From Filimonas lacunae (GTDB taxonomy: Bacteria; Bacteroidota; Bacteroidia; Chitinophagales; Chitinophagaceae), in contig NZ_AP017422.1 in NCBI RefSeq assembly GCF_002355595.1, forward strand, positions 4,154,001-4,218,000: DNA of 64,000 bases, in the 5' to 3' direction. Positions 7,110 to 14,994 of the stretch are shown here, piece after piece. Position 1 is the stretch's first letter. Every line of letters begins with the position of its first letter. Position numbers and translations under genes: made by a program. The notes beneath the pieces are model-generated. The model was not told the DNA's origin and did not search any database. It saw only the letters and a list, made by a program, of their open reading frames with translations.

Positions 7110-8204
7110 TTAAAGGAAACCCGCAATATTAAAAGAAGGCAAGTGACTGATCGCCTCCGACTGATCTTTGGGCTTATGCCTTTTGTAAGTCTGTTGTACC
7201 TGCCTTGTAGTGGTATGCCCCATGAGATACGCGATAGTCACATCATCCACATTCTTATCCTTTAAAAGAATAGAGAAACTTAACCGGGCGCAAGACCATG
7301 TTACGTATTTATTGACACCAGCCCGTTTAATCCATTCTCCCAACACCTTATTGGCACCATTAGCTGTAGGCAGGCTGAATACTTTATTGGTCGAAGTTGT
7401 CTTACTTAGGGATAGTTGTTTTATCTCTTCCAAAATAGCAAGGGCTATAGGGTGCAGGGTAAGCACCACAGGCTTGCCGGTTTTCTGCTGTATGATCCTT
7501 GTAATTAATGTGCCACCTTGTAGATCCTGCCATTCCAGCCTTTTCACATCCACCCATCTCAGCCCGGTATAACAACTAAACAAAAATGCCAGCTTCACCT
7601 GCTGGTTAAAACAGGGAGTGTTAAGTAAGGCAACGTATTCCTCTGATTCCAGGTGTTCCTTCAAAGCAGCGCTAGGATTGCGTACAGCCGGAATATCCTC
7701 TGTCGGGTTATTCCTGAAATATCCATCCTTAGTAGCAGCCTTTACCACCCACTTAAAACGTGCATAATAGTTAGCCGGAGTTTCGCCAGTCAATGTATCC
7801 AGCAAATGCCGCCGGAACCGTTTACAAAAGTTTTCCGTAATATCTACCGGTGAAATAAAATCACTTTTGATATAAGCCTTAAACTTGGTAAGACAGCAGG
7901 CCAGATGCCGGTTGCCTTCCCGTTTATTTAATTTGATATAGTCCTCAAAATACTCAACAAAGTTTGCCTTGAACTTATGAGCGGGGATAATCGGTGTACC
8001 TACCGCCTGCTGCTCAATAGTTAACTGGCTCTTTTTAGTCTCCAGTATCTTCAGTGCTTCTCTGTTGAAGTTCTTTTGAATCTGGTTTTGCGGGTTGGCA
8101 TAAATAAATACCCCGGTAGAAGGTCGCTGTCCGGGGCCGCGACCTAAATCATAAAAGAAATAGATCTTGTCTCCTTTCTTATTGAGCTTTTCTCCAATGT
8201 TCAT
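7110..8204 (-). CDS. Tyrosine recombinase / integrase of the element
   Basis: 364 residues, the usual length for Bacteroidota element integrases. An arm-binding and SAM-like core-binding part spans about 1-175, and the catalytic domain 185-345. Catalytic residues seen: Arg216 (TGLRW), Lys241 (QKTGK), Arg307 (CARLSF), His330 (LMGH) and Tyr340 (QQTYKRH). The usual His of the HxxR box is Ser304 here, and the next conserved His after Arg is Leu. It joins or excises the element at the tRNA-Leu 3' end: its start lies 441 bp from the tRNA and it reads away from it. Phased repeats in that gap are candidate arm sites. Confidence 0.93.
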   Translation of the reverse strand: MNIGEKLNKKGDKIYFFYDLGRGPGQRPSTGVFIYANPQNQIQKNFNREALKILETKKSQLTIEQQAVGTPIIPAHKFKANFVEYFEDYIKLNKREGNRHLACCLTKFKAYIKSDFISPVDITENFCKRFRRHLLDTLTGETPANYYARFKWVVKAATKDGYFRNNPTEDIPAVRNPSAALKEHLESEEYVALLNTPCFNQQVKLAFLFSCYTGLRWVDVKRLEWQDLQGGTLITRIIQQKTGKPVVLTLHPIALAILEEIKQLSLSKTTSTNKVFSLPTANGANKVLGEWIKRAGVNKYVTWSCARLSFSILLKDKNVDDVTIAYLMGHTTTRQVQQTYKRHKPKDQSEAISHLPSFNIAGFL

Positions 8205-8407
8205 AGGATTTCTTTTTTAAAGGTTACGGGAGAGAAGTCCAATGAGTGTGCCATGCCAACAGTAAAATTAGTCTGATTAAAACCTGTTACCAGCAAGTGA
8301 AAGTTTGCGAGAGAAAGCGGGAACAACAATCTTGAAAATAATTTTGAAAACCACCCTGTACAAAATGGCAGAACTGCCATATAGGCTTGGCTTTCACTGC
8401 CAGCAGC

Positions 8408-8597
8408 GAGTGTCATGGGGTGTGTCAAACCGGGTGTCAAATATGCCTTTTCAACCCGTTTTTGATACAAAAACCTCTTGGTTAGATTCCGGTTGTGTTC
8501 CGGTGGAGTGCCTGCAATTTTGAGTGTCATTGCGAGTGTCATTTGAGTGTCGTAAATAGTGGGAAAAAGGGCTAAAAAGCAGGAAAATCCGACACTC
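8408..8597. repeat. GAGTGTCA/G repeats, candidate recombinase or excisionase arm sites
   Basis: Forward copies at 8408-8415, 8522-8529, 8534-8541 and 8545-8552, and an inverted copy at 8590-8597 (CGACACTC). The three middle copies are 12 and 11 bp apart, about one helical turn, so they face the same side of the DNA. Arm sites of tyrosine recombinases are typically short repeats beside the crossover. Confidence 0.6.
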
Positions 8598-8600
8598 GCG

Positions 8601-8639
8601 AAAATAAAAAAGCCTTACAAATCAATGACTTGTAAGGCT
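8601..8639 (-). terminator. Terminator of tRNA-Leu (minus strand)
   Basis: AGCCTTACAA (8611-8620) pairs perfectly with TTGTAAGGCT (8630-8639); the minus-strand tail is T-rich (8601-8610). It directly follows the tRNA 3' end. Confidence 0.8.
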
Positions 8640-8645
8640 ATCAAG

Positions 8646-8729
8646 TGCCCAGAACTGGATTCGAACCAGCACATCCTTGCGGACGCTGCGACCTGAACAC
8701 AGTGCGTCTACCAATTTCGCCATCTGGGC
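8646..8729 (-). tRNA. tRNA-Leu (anticodon CAG)
   Basis: 84 bases. The acceptor stem GCCCAGA pairs with TCTGGGC, the discriminator is A, and CCA is not encoded. The anticodon stem CTGTG/CGCAG encloses the loop TTCAGGT, giving anticodon CAG, which reads CUG. A variable arm typical of class II tRNAs (leucine) is present, and the T-loop GGTTCGAATCC is intact. Its 3' end faces the integrase, marking it as the likely integration site. It differs by one base from the copy at 10786. Confidence 0.95.
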
Positions 8730-8809
8730 ATTAAAGAATCAGGTCTAAAAAATTCAGGTCTAAAGAACTATTCCCTCAGAATCAACCCGTTGCGTTGTCG
8801 TTGGGAGTG

Positions 8810-8843
8810 CAAATATAGAATTCATTTTATTTCTACCAAAAAC
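8810..8843 (-). promoter_or_regulatory. Bacteroidota promoter of tRNA-Leu (minus strand)
   Basis: On the minus strand TATATTTG (8817 to 8810) is a perfect TAnnTTTG -7 box, with a TTTTTGG -33 element (8843 to 8836) 18 bp upstream. Transcription would begin about 75 bases ahead of the tRNA. Two direct TCAGGTCTAAA copies lie in that leader (near 8739 and 8754). Confidence 0.65.
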
Positions 8844-9042
8844 TATTTAGCTTTTTTGAAAAAAAATTAGCGCCTGGGTTGCCTATTGTTTTGAAATAAA
8901 AACGAATGCCCCCCTGCTATAAAAAGGCCAGTCCCCTACTGTTAAATGATCAATAAAGTTGTTTTTACTATATAACAGGATGCAAGTTTTAGTTTATTAT
9001 CATAGTGACATTTCACAGTTCTTTATTAACCAATTACAACTT
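8844..9042. other. Intergenic region upstream of the secreted protein at 9043
   Basis: Divergent upstream region shared with the tRNA promoter. I see no clear -7 box for the plus-strand gene and no small gene. Confidence 0.4.
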
Positions 9043-9651
9043 ATGACGAAGCAAATACCGGTAACCACCGCACTTCTTGCCTTGTTGTTTTACACCAACA
9101 TAAGCCTGAGCCAGGAAGCTGCCATGTCATCCCTTTCCACCAATAGCGCTGAAAGCTTTACCCAAATACAGGATAGCCTTATTAAAAGAGAAATTGGCTT
9201 ATTTAACCTCAAAGGCAGCGCAACAACAAACAATCAACAGGCATTACAGGAAACACTGCTGACAATTGTACTAAAGCGATGTTCAGATAGTTTTGCTTAT
9301 TTCGAGCAAGGATCAATAATAGCCCTGGACCTGTTAATTCATATCCATTCAAAAAATACCGGCACCGAAACATATGTAGGTAACATTGACGTGATCTATC
9401 ATGATAAATACATGGCAAAAATTCCGGATAGTGCTATTGCCGGCATCCGCAACCCGAAATTTTGTAGTCAATACACCAAAAGAAACAAACCCATATTGGC
9501 TACCTGTAAAGCATTCAGATCAAAAGACCGAAGAAGGGTATATATCTATATGTTAAACGGAGAAGGTAAAAACAGGTATGAAGTAACCTGGGTAATGCAG
9601 GATGGCAAGTACCTGACCCGCGTAATTGATCCGGCAGCAGAAGTCTCATAG
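9043..9651 (+). CDS. Secreted protein of unknown function
   Basis: 202 residues from the ATG at 9043. A frame from 8959 exists, but it places 28 polar residues ahead of an otherwise good signal peptide (VTTALLALLFYTNISLSQ), so the later start is preferred. After cleavage near residue 25 the mature protein is predicted periplasmic or surface-exposed, with beta-rich segments such as GTETYVGNIDVIYHD. No catalytic motif is recognised. It stands alone between two tRNA-Leu genes and converges with a hydrolase across a shared terminator. Confidence 0.65.
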   Translation: MTKQIPVTTALLALLFYTNISLSQEAAMSSLSTNSAESFTQIQDSLIKREIGLFNLKGSATTNNQQALQETLLTIVLKRCSDSFAYFEQGSIIALDLLIHIHSKNTGTETYVGNIDVIYHDKYMAKIPDSAIAGIRNPKFCSQYTKRNKPILATCKAFRSKDRRRVYIYMLNGEGKNRYEVTWVMQDGKYLTRVIDPAAEVS

Positions 9652-9667
9652 GCGACAGTACTATAGT

Positions 9668-9703
9668 AAAAGGGCATTGCACGGTAAACGGCAATGCCCT
9701 TTT
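9668..9703. terminator. Bidirectional terminator, secreted protein / hydrolase
   Basis: AAAAGGGCATTGC (9668-9680) pairs perfectly with GCAATGCCCTTTT (9691-9703), so T-tracts occur on both strands. It separates the convergent genes. Confidence 0.85.
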
Positions 9704-9739
9704 ATATACAAGTAAGTTACATCCTGCTTTTAACAACTA

Positions 9740-10558
9740 TTACGACTGGATAAACGCTAAGATATCAGCGTTGATGGTTGCTGCTTCTGTAGCAGGCATA
9801 CCATGCGGGAAACCAGGATAAGCAATAAGTTTACCATTCTTCAACAGCTTAATTGCTTTCGCAGCCGAGACATCAAAAGGCACAACCTGGTCATCGTCAC
9901 CATGTAATACCAGCACAGGAATATCAACGCTTTTCAAATCTTCTGTAAAATCAGATTCAGAAAAAGCTTTAATACCATCATAATGAGCCTTGATACCGCC
10001 CATCATACCCTGACGCCACCAATTGTCTCTCAGCCCTTGTGAAATCTTGGCTCCTTCACGGTTATATCCATAAAAAGGAATAGTAAAATCCTGGAAAAAC
10101 TGCACCCTGTTGGTAGCAACATTGGCACGTATGCCATCAAACACTTCCATAGGTACACCATCCGGGTTGCTTTCGCTTTTTACCATGATAGGTGTAACAG
10201 CACTTACCAGCACCGCCTTGGACACACGACCTTTACCATACTTAGCAGCATAACGGATTACTTCACCTCCACCAGTTGAGTGACCAATGTGGATAGCATC
10301 TTTTAAATCGAGGTGATTGGTCAGTTCAGCCACATCAGCAGCATATGTTTCCATGTTGTGATTGATGGAGTTTTGGCTGGATCTGCCATGACCTCTGCGA
10401 TCGTGTGCAATAACGCGGTAACCTTTCTCCAGGAAAAACATCATTTGCGCATCCCAGTCATCGCCTGACAATGGCCATCCGTGATGGAATACAATAGGCT
10501 GTCCTGTGCCCCAATCTTTGTAATAGATTTCGGTGCCGTCTTTTACTGTGATTTTCAT
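9740..10558 (-). CDS. Alpha/beta hydrolase, non-heme chloroperoxidase/arylesterase type
   Basis: 272 residues, the standard length for this cofactor-free group. The nucleophile Ser94 sits in GHSTGG; the acid is Asp223 in HGDDDQVVP; the histidine is His252 in FPHGMP. The oxyanion loop HHGWP lies at 25-29. Enzymes of this group hydrolyse esters and, with acetate and peroxide, form peracids that can halogenate substrates; the natural substrate is usually unknown. No signal peptide, so cytosolic. It is monocistronic, ending at the shared terminator. A small palindrome, TTACAAATTGTAA, lies just upstream of its start. Confidence 0.9.
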   Translation of the reverse strand: MKITVKDGTEIYYKDWGTGQPIVFHHGWPLSGDDWDAQMMFFLEKGYRVIAHDRRGHGRSSQNSINHNMETYAADVAELTNHLDLKDAIHIGHSTGGGEVIRYAAKYGKGRVSKAVLVSAVTPIMVKSESNPDGVPMEVFDGIRANVATNRVQFFQDFTIPFYGYNREGAKISQGLRDNWWRQGMMGGIKAHYDGIKAFSESDFTEDLKSVDIPVLVLHGDDDQVVPFDVSAAKAIKLLKNGKLIAYPGFPHGMPATEAATINADILAFIQS

Positions 10559-10738
10559 TTTTACAAATTGTAAGTATGGTGAATAATAGCACGTCAGATT
10601 ACCAACAACATGCCACGCTATAAGCTATTGATATACAGCAATTAGCATAAAATGATACAATTATTCATTTACGCTATTTCGGTAAATCATGAAATCCCTT
10701 GTTACATCAGGAGACTATACATAGAAATCCTATAATTT

Positions 10739-10770
10739 GTTTGTTGTTCCTAAAAGTTTTTCTACATTTG
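10739..10770 (+). promoter_or_regulatory. Promoter of the second tRNA-Leu
   Basis: TACATTTG (10763-10770) is a perfect TAnnTTTG -7 box. TTG triplets at 10741-10746 give a -33 element at suitable spacing. The tRNA begins 16 bp later. Confidence 0.75.
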
Positions 10771-10785
10771 CCGCCCACTTGAACT

Positions 10786-10869
10786 GCCCAGATGGCGAAA
10801 TTGGTAGACGCACTGTGTTCAGGTCGCAGCGTTCGCAAGGATGTGCTGGTTCGAATCCAGTTCTGGGCA
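10786..10869 (+). tRNA. tRNA-Leu (anticodon CAG), second copy
   Basis: 84 bases, identical to the copy at 8646-8729 except for one base in the variable arm (GCGTTCGC here, GCGTCCGC there). Same anticodon loop TTCAGGT, same unencoded CCA. It lies in inverted orientation, about 2 kb from its twin. No integrase is beside it, so this copy appears unoccupied. Confidence 0.95.
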
Positions 10870-10877
10870 CTTCTTAC

Positions 10878-10911
10878 AAGCCTCGTAATATTTAATTACG
10901 AGGCTTTTTAT
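10878..10911 (+). terminator. Terminator of the second tRNA-Leu
   Basis: AAGCCTCGTAAT (10878-10889) pairs with ATTACGAGGCTT (10895-10906), followed by T residues. Confidence 0.85.
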
Positions 10912-10976
10912 TTCTACAATTATGGCAAATTACTTGACTTTCACAAATAAATGTTTAAACTTTGAGAAAAAAAGAA

Positions 10977-11225
10977 ATGCCAACCAAACCATTAACTGAC
11001 AGAAGCACGGAGGAACTTACAAAGACCGCGAAAACGATAAAAGCGATGATTGTCGTCATGATACTCACCTCAACTATTTTACTGACATTAGCTATTGTCA
11101 TGATGCTACATCATAAGAAGTTTCTGCCCGTACTCATCGTGAACTTTTCAACACTGCCTATACTCTTAGTGAATCTGAATTCATTAAAAGCCCTCCATAA
11201 AGAGATTGCTACCCGCAAAGCGTAA
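10977..11225 (+). CDS. Small two-helix membrane protein
   Basis: 82 residues from the ATG at 10977; a TTG at 10962 would add five residues and is less likely. Two transmembrane helices are evident, at about residues 22-45 (MIVVMILTSTILLTLAIVMML) and 50-66, linked by a short basic loop. An LKALHKEIATR tail follows. The layout matches short Bacteroidota proteins that databases often call redox-active disulfide protein 2, but no cysteine is present here, so that name would be misleading. Inner-membrane location is likely; role unknown. Confidence 0.6.
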   Translation: MPTKPLTDRSTEELTKTAKTIKAMIVVMILTSTILLTLAIVMMLHHKKFLPVLIVNFSTLPILLVNLNSLKALHKEIATRKA

Positions 11226-11269
11226 GAAATTTTTTATATTTTTTTCGACCATCACCTTTCTTTCCATAA

Positions 11270-11309
11270 GCACATGCCTGCATGTAAGTATTGACATGCT
11301 GGCATGTGC
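11270..11309. repeat. Long nearly perfect palindrome, 40 bp
   Basis: GCACATGCC (11270-11278) and GGCATGTGC (11301-11309) pair perfectly. Inside them GCATGT (11280-11285) pairs with ACATGC (11294-11299), with one T:T mismatch and an 8-base loop. No T-tract follows on either strand, so it is not a standard terminator. Confidence 0.65.
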
Positions 11310-11451
11310 AATGGAAATTTTCTTATATCACCACTTAGCTGCACCTGACACTATAAGCATCTTCGGCCTGGCAAATTTGAACTTACATCGTTGAAAAATG
11401 GGAGAAAAAAGCTTTATTTGATTTATCGTTCTACTAATCACCGGTAGTTAT

Positions 11452-12390
11452 ATGAGCAGGAAAAACAGCAAACCAAAAGCGGAAATACCCAGCTACGCCC
11501 TGGAAGGGTTCAGGCCTTTGCACCGTATGGAAAATGAGCATACAGATTTTGGCTGCAATAAGCTGGATAAGCAATGGATGATACCGGGGTTTGAAATGTA
11601 TTCCAGCGTGGGTGTAAAATCATCAATGGGGCCATTGAAATCTGCTTTTTACCGAATCAGCATTACCATTAGCGGCACAGTAGATGTACAGCTGGGACTG
11701 GAGCATTTTAATCTTCAGCCTGGTAGTCTGTGCTTTACCACACTCAACCAGGTGTTTTCCAAGAAGAACATCAGCGATGATCTGTTCGGCTATTATATAC
11801 TGTTCACAGGTAGCTTCCTGGAAGAGCTGGTACAGGAAAGAACGCTTACAGAGGTATTCCCTTTCTTTGATTATACAGGTGTACCTTTTTTCAGCATGAA
11901 TGCAGAAGAGATGCGTAAAGTAGAACAGTTTGTATTACAGATGAATGAAGAGCTGCAAAGCCGCAAAACCGGCAGGGAAAAAGCCATCCGGTTGTATTTA
12001 TACTTATTGCTGCTGGAAGCCAAACGGAGCTATGAAAGGCAACAACTGGCGGTGGCAACAAATATCAGGGATAACAATTACCTCACCACCCGCTATTTAA
12101 AACTGGTGAGCCAGCATTTTCTTACCAACAGAAAGGTGGCAGAGTATGCAGGCATGCTGGCCATAACAGCCAATCACCTCAATAAAGTGATTAAAGAAAC
12201 TACAGGTAATACTGCATCTGATGCCATTACAGAAATGTTATTGCGGGAAGCAAAAGCAGTATTGCGCTATACAGATGCTCCGGTATCTGAAATAGCCTTT
12301 CAGCTGAACTTCAGTGAACCGGCCGCTTTCAGCCGTTTTTTTAAAAAAGCGGCAGGAATCACACCACAGGATTTCAGGGAAAAAGCATAA
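11452..12390 (+). CDS. AraC-family transcriptional regulator
   Basis: 312 residues. The N-terminal 160 residues form a cupin-like ligand domain (GTVDVQLGLEHFNLQPGSLCF) and the C-terminal 100 an HTH_18 pair: the first HTH around VAEYAGMLAITANHLNKVIK, the second ending SEPAAFSRFFKKAAGITPQDFR. This arrangement activates nearby genes in response to a small molecule. The SDR gene follows 80 bp later on the same strand, preceded by two tandem 15-bp repeats, and is the obvious candidate target. The cupin ligand is not predictable from sequence. Confidence 0.9.
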   Translation: MSRKNSKPKAEIPSYALEGFRPLHRMENEHTDFGCNKLDKQWMIPGFEMYSSVGVKSSMGPLKSAFYRISITISGTVDVQLGLEHFNLQPGSLCFTTLNQVFSKKNISDDLFGYYILFTGSFLEELVQERTLTEVFPFFDYTGVPFFSMNAEEMRKVEQFVLQMNEELQSRKTGREKAIRLYLYLLLLEAKRSYERQQLAVATNIRDNNYLTTRYLKLVSQHFLTNRKVAEYAGMLAITANHLNKVIKETTGNTASDAITEMLLREAKAVLRYTDAPVSEIAFQLNFSEPAAFSRFFKKAAGITPQDFREKA

Positions 12391-12417
12391 ACCGGTTAAG
12401 CGAAAGCATAAACCGGT
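12382..12417 (+). repeat. Tandem AAAGCATAAACCGGT repeat upstream of the SDR gene
   Basis: Copies at 12382-12396 and 12403-12417, 21 bp apart (two helical turns), the first overlapping the end of the AraC gene. Directly repeated half-sites with this spacing suit AraC-family binding. Confidence 0.5.
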
Positions 12418-12470
12418 CAATGATGAAACCTCGCTGGTGGCGGACTTTTGTATGGTAAAAACAAATACAT

Positions 12471-13190
12471 ATGAAAGCAACAAACAGGCAGGCAAAAGTG
12501 ATTATTGCCGGTGGCACTTCCGGTATAGGACTGGCAACAGCTATTTTATTAGCAGAGAAAGGCGCTTTAGTAACCGTTACGGGTAGAGATGAGGCAAAAT
12601 GCAAGGTAGCAGCTGCTGCGCATGCTAATATACAGGCGGTGGTGCTGGACAGCAGCAAGCGGGACGAACTGGATACTTTTTTTCAACAACAAGGCAGGGT
12701 AGATCACCTGGTAATTGCATTGAGTGGCGCTAAGGGAGCGGGACCATTTGCCAAATTGAACTTATCTGAATTTCGGGATGCCTTTGAGGGAAAATTCTGG
12801 CCACATCTCAACACCTTGCAGGCGGCATTACCTTCTATAAAAGAAGATGGCAGCATTACCCTCATCACTGCTACTTCAGCTACCGCAAAAATGCCTGGTA
12901 CATCCGGACTGGCTGCTTTAAACGGCGGACTGGAACTGATGATACCCATATTGGCGAAAGAACTGAAACCGGTAAGAGTAAACGCCGTATCACCAGGTGT
13001 TACCGACACCAACTGGTGGAGCTTTTTACCGGAAGAAGCCAAACAGGAAGCCTTTGCACAATATGCCACACAAATACCGGTAGGCCGGGTAGGAAAACCC
13101 GAAGAAGTGGCAGAAGCAATTACATGTTTAATAGACAATACTTATATAACAGGCACTGTACTGCATTGTGATGGTGGGCTGGGACTTTAA
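12471..13190 (+). CDS. Short-chain dehydrogenase/reductase-like protein lacking the catalytic Tyr-Lys pair
   Basis: 239 residues, classical SDR length. The cofactor loop GGTSGIG is at residues 14-20 and a Ser/Thr-rich ITATSAT strand at about 132-137. In the position of the YxxxK active site it reads LAALN (147-151), so both the tyrosine and lysine are absent. The C-terminal SPGVTDTNWW and DGG parts are kept. SDRs of this subfamily exist with AAxNG in place of the motif. It may therefore bind NAD(P) without normal ketoreductase activity or use other residues. It is probably controlled by the AraC regulator upstream. Confidence 0.85.
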   Translation: MKATNRQAKVIIAGGTSGIGLATAILLAEKGALVTVTGRDEAKCKVAAAAHANIQAVVLDSSKRDELDTFFQQQGRVDHLVIALSGAKGAGPFAKLNLSEFRDAFEGKFWPHLNTLQAALPSIKEDGSITLITATSATAKMPGTSGLAALNGGLELMIPILAKELKPVRVNAVSPGVTDTNWWSFLPEEAKQEAFAQYATQIPVGRVGKPEEVAEAITCLIDNTYITGTVLHCDGGLGL

Positions 13191-13229
13191 TAACCACACA
13201 AAGGAGGCTGTTGCAGTGACAATGCCTGA

Positions 13230-13262
13230 AAAAGCCCCGTAGTTATAAATTGCGGGGCTTTT
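13230..13262. terminator. Bidirectional terminator, SDR / Dabb protein
   Basis: AAAAGCCCCG (13230-13239) pairs with CGGGGCTTTT (13253-13262), giving T-tracts on both strands between convergent genes. Confidence 0.85.
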
Positions 13263-13278
13263 CAATGCAATGGGTTAT

Positions 13279-13698
13279 CTACACATCTACCGCATCATAC
13301 ACAATCACCTTCTCCCATAAATGGCTACAGTTTTTAATAAACTCCAGGTGTATAGGATGCGTTTGGTAAGTAGCCTGCCCTTCCAGATCACTGAAAAAGA
13401 TCAGTTCTGATACCGCCCAACTGTTATCCACCACCTCACGCTTTTCGGTACTGGCCACCACTCCTACCCGTAACGCACGCACGGTTTCTATTTTGGACAA
13501 TGTTTTTACTCCTGCAATAAGCTTTTCCCGGTCTTCGGTGGAGGACGGATTTTTAAGCCAGAAAAATACATGATGCACTACAGGATACTTCGCGGTTTCA
13601 TTTGCTTTCATAGTTACAAGTGGCATAGCTGATGCAGCAGCGCCTGCTGTAAGTGCAGCTGCGGTGATTAAAAAATTCCTTCTGGATGCGTTTTTCAT
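13279..13698 (-). CDS. Exported Dabb (stress-responsive A/B barrel) protein with Tat-like signal
   Basis: 139 residues. The N-terminus SRRNFLITAAALTAGAAASA is a Tat-type signal with twin arginines, so the protein should be exported folded. The mature part is a ferredoxin-like dimeric A/B barrel of the Dabb family: a VVHHVFFWLKNP first strand with its conserved His pair, and an HPIHLEFI segment close to the end. Dabb proteins include enzymes and stress proteins of varied roles; none can be assigned. It stands alone and converges with the SDR gene. Confidence 0.85.
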   Translation of the reverse strand: MKNASRRNFLITAAALTAGAAASAMPLVTMKANETAKYPVVHHVFFWLKNPSSTEDREKLIAGVKTLSKIETVRALRVGVVASTEKREVVDNSWAVSELIFFSDLEGQATYQTHPIHLEFIKNCSHLWEKVIVYDAVDV

Positions 13699-13746
13699 AA
13701 TTATCAGATTATCAAATGGCTCAATGTTTACAGGCTGCCTGTTGCA

Positions 13747-14940
13747 TTAAAAACAACCCTTAATATCTTTGACGTATTGTTTACTATTGCATTTGGTAAT
13801 GGTTATTTCCCGGCATTTATTGAACGTAGCAAAAGCCTTAATAGCATTGCCTATTTTAAGAATATCCTCTTTACTAAGTTTCACCGGTTCAAAATGAAGG
13901 TTGTGAATAATTAAGATACTTTTCTTCCGGTCAGCCTTAGAATCCATGCGGGCCACAAAAGTGTCGCCCAATAATACCGGTAATGAAAAATAGCCGTACT
14001 TACGTTTAGGCTCGGGAACAAAACACTCGACCTGGTAATCAAAATCAAAAAAATCTTTTAATCTGTGCCTGAATACATTCAATGGATCAAAAGGCGAAAG
14101 AATAAAAGCATCCTCATTCAGCGTAATCTTCTTGTTTTTGTACACCGGCAACATATACAGCGGCGCTGATTTTAACCCTTCAATAGCTACCTCACACACC
14201 TCCCCTTCAGCCACCATCTTTTGTATCTCCTGTTTCACCAGGTTGGTCTTTGCCCTGCGGGCACGCCAGTGAATTTCTTTCACGTAAGCTATTCCCATAG
14301 ATTGTAAACAGCGCCTGATAATGTGCCGGGCAAATTCTTCCGGCGCAGGCATCGTTCTATCCACATCATCCGGCAACAGATTCAAAGGCAGATCATATAT
14401 TTTATTGAAATCCTTTTTCCTCGTGGTCATCAGGCTTCCATCAAAATATAAACGTTCCAGCGCTACCTTGGCAGGACGCCAATCCCACCACCCCGTACTC
14501 GCTTCCTGCCTATCGTTATCAAAATCTTTTATAGTCAGTGGGCCGTCCCTTTCTATTCTATCCAGCACACTATTCATTAAATTGATTTCGGCCGTTGTTA
14601 AAGCAGGTCTTTTGGATTGAAAGCCTTCTTTCACAGGCAAGGAAAAACGAAAATCATGCATGGGCATGTAGCTGGAATCCGAAATAAAGAATTCAAAGAT
14701 GCGGCCATCTGCCTGCAACTCTTCCAGCCATTCCGGTTTATAATCAGGAATACGTGCGGCAATGATAAGATGGTGCGCACGCTCCACCACATAGTTGGCA
14801 TCTATTTGCACAAAGCCAAGATGATCAATCAGCTTATACACCGCTTCCGGGCCCTTTCCAAATTGACCACGTTTAGATAAACCTGCGGCATGCAATATAA
14901 TCTTGCGTGCCTGACCGGGAGAAAGTGTAAACTGGTTCAT
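13747..14940 (-). CDS. ycaQ: Winged-helix DNA glycosylase, YcaQ/AlkZ family
   Basis: 397 residues from the ATG at 14940; an ORF extension to 14988 adds 16 hydrophobic residues unlike the family and is rejected. The family (HTH_42) unhooks interstrand crosslinks and excises alkylated bases. The catalytic QxQ/QxD motif is seen as VQID near residues 44-47, so this is the QxD (YcaQ-like) branch. Tandem winged helices (AYVKEIHWRARR and neighbours) and the C-terminal barrel (FILSPFDPL, then GYFSLPVLLGDTFVARMD) follow. Its stop is about 50 bp upstream of the Dabb gene start, and it lies 54 bp after the Lrp regulator on the same strand. Confidence 0.85.
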   Translation of the reverse strand: MNQFTLSPGQARKIILHAAGLSKRGQFGKGPEAVYKLIDHLGFVQIDANYVVERAHHLIIAARIPDYKPEWLEELQADGRIFEFFISDSSYMPMHDFRFSLPVKEGFQSKRPALTTAEINLMNSVLDRIERDGPLTIKDFDNDRQEASTGWWDWRPAKVALERLYFDGSLMTTRKKDFNKIYDLPLNLLPDDVDRTMPAPEEFARHIIRRCLQSMGIAYVKEIHWRARRAKTNLVKQEIQKMVAEGEVCEVAIEGLKSAPLYMLPVYKNKKITLNEDAFILSPFDPLNVFRHRLKDFFDFDYQVECFVPEPKRKYGYFSLPVLLGDTFVARMDSKADRKKSILIIHNLHFEPVKLSKEDILKIGNAIKAFATFNKCREITITKCNSKQYVKDIKGCF

Positions 14941-14994
14941 GTCTCTAAGATAAATAAAAAACAATCTGGCAGGGAATAGCGTCCGCAAACCTCA

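Larger units (their letters stand above)
8205..8645. other. Non-coding attachment region between integrase and tRNA-Leu
   Basis: About 440 bp without a convincing gene. It holds the GAGTGTCA repeats, further weak GTGTCA copies near 8422 and 8432, and the tRNA terminator. It is the place where an att arm region is expected, with the crossover probably within or just after the tRNA 3' end. The left attachment site lies outside the window. Confidence 0.6.

Noticed and set aside
8201-8542. A 113-codon minus-strand frame abutting the integrase
   Set aside because: Its start runs through the GAGTGTCA repeats (which create TLAMTLKI), it has no recognisable domain and covers the attachment arm region; a non-coding arm region explains it better.
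11206-11394. A 62-codon frame over the long palindrome
   Set aside because: Begins inside the previous gene and owes part of its sequence to the palindrome; no start signal and no domain.
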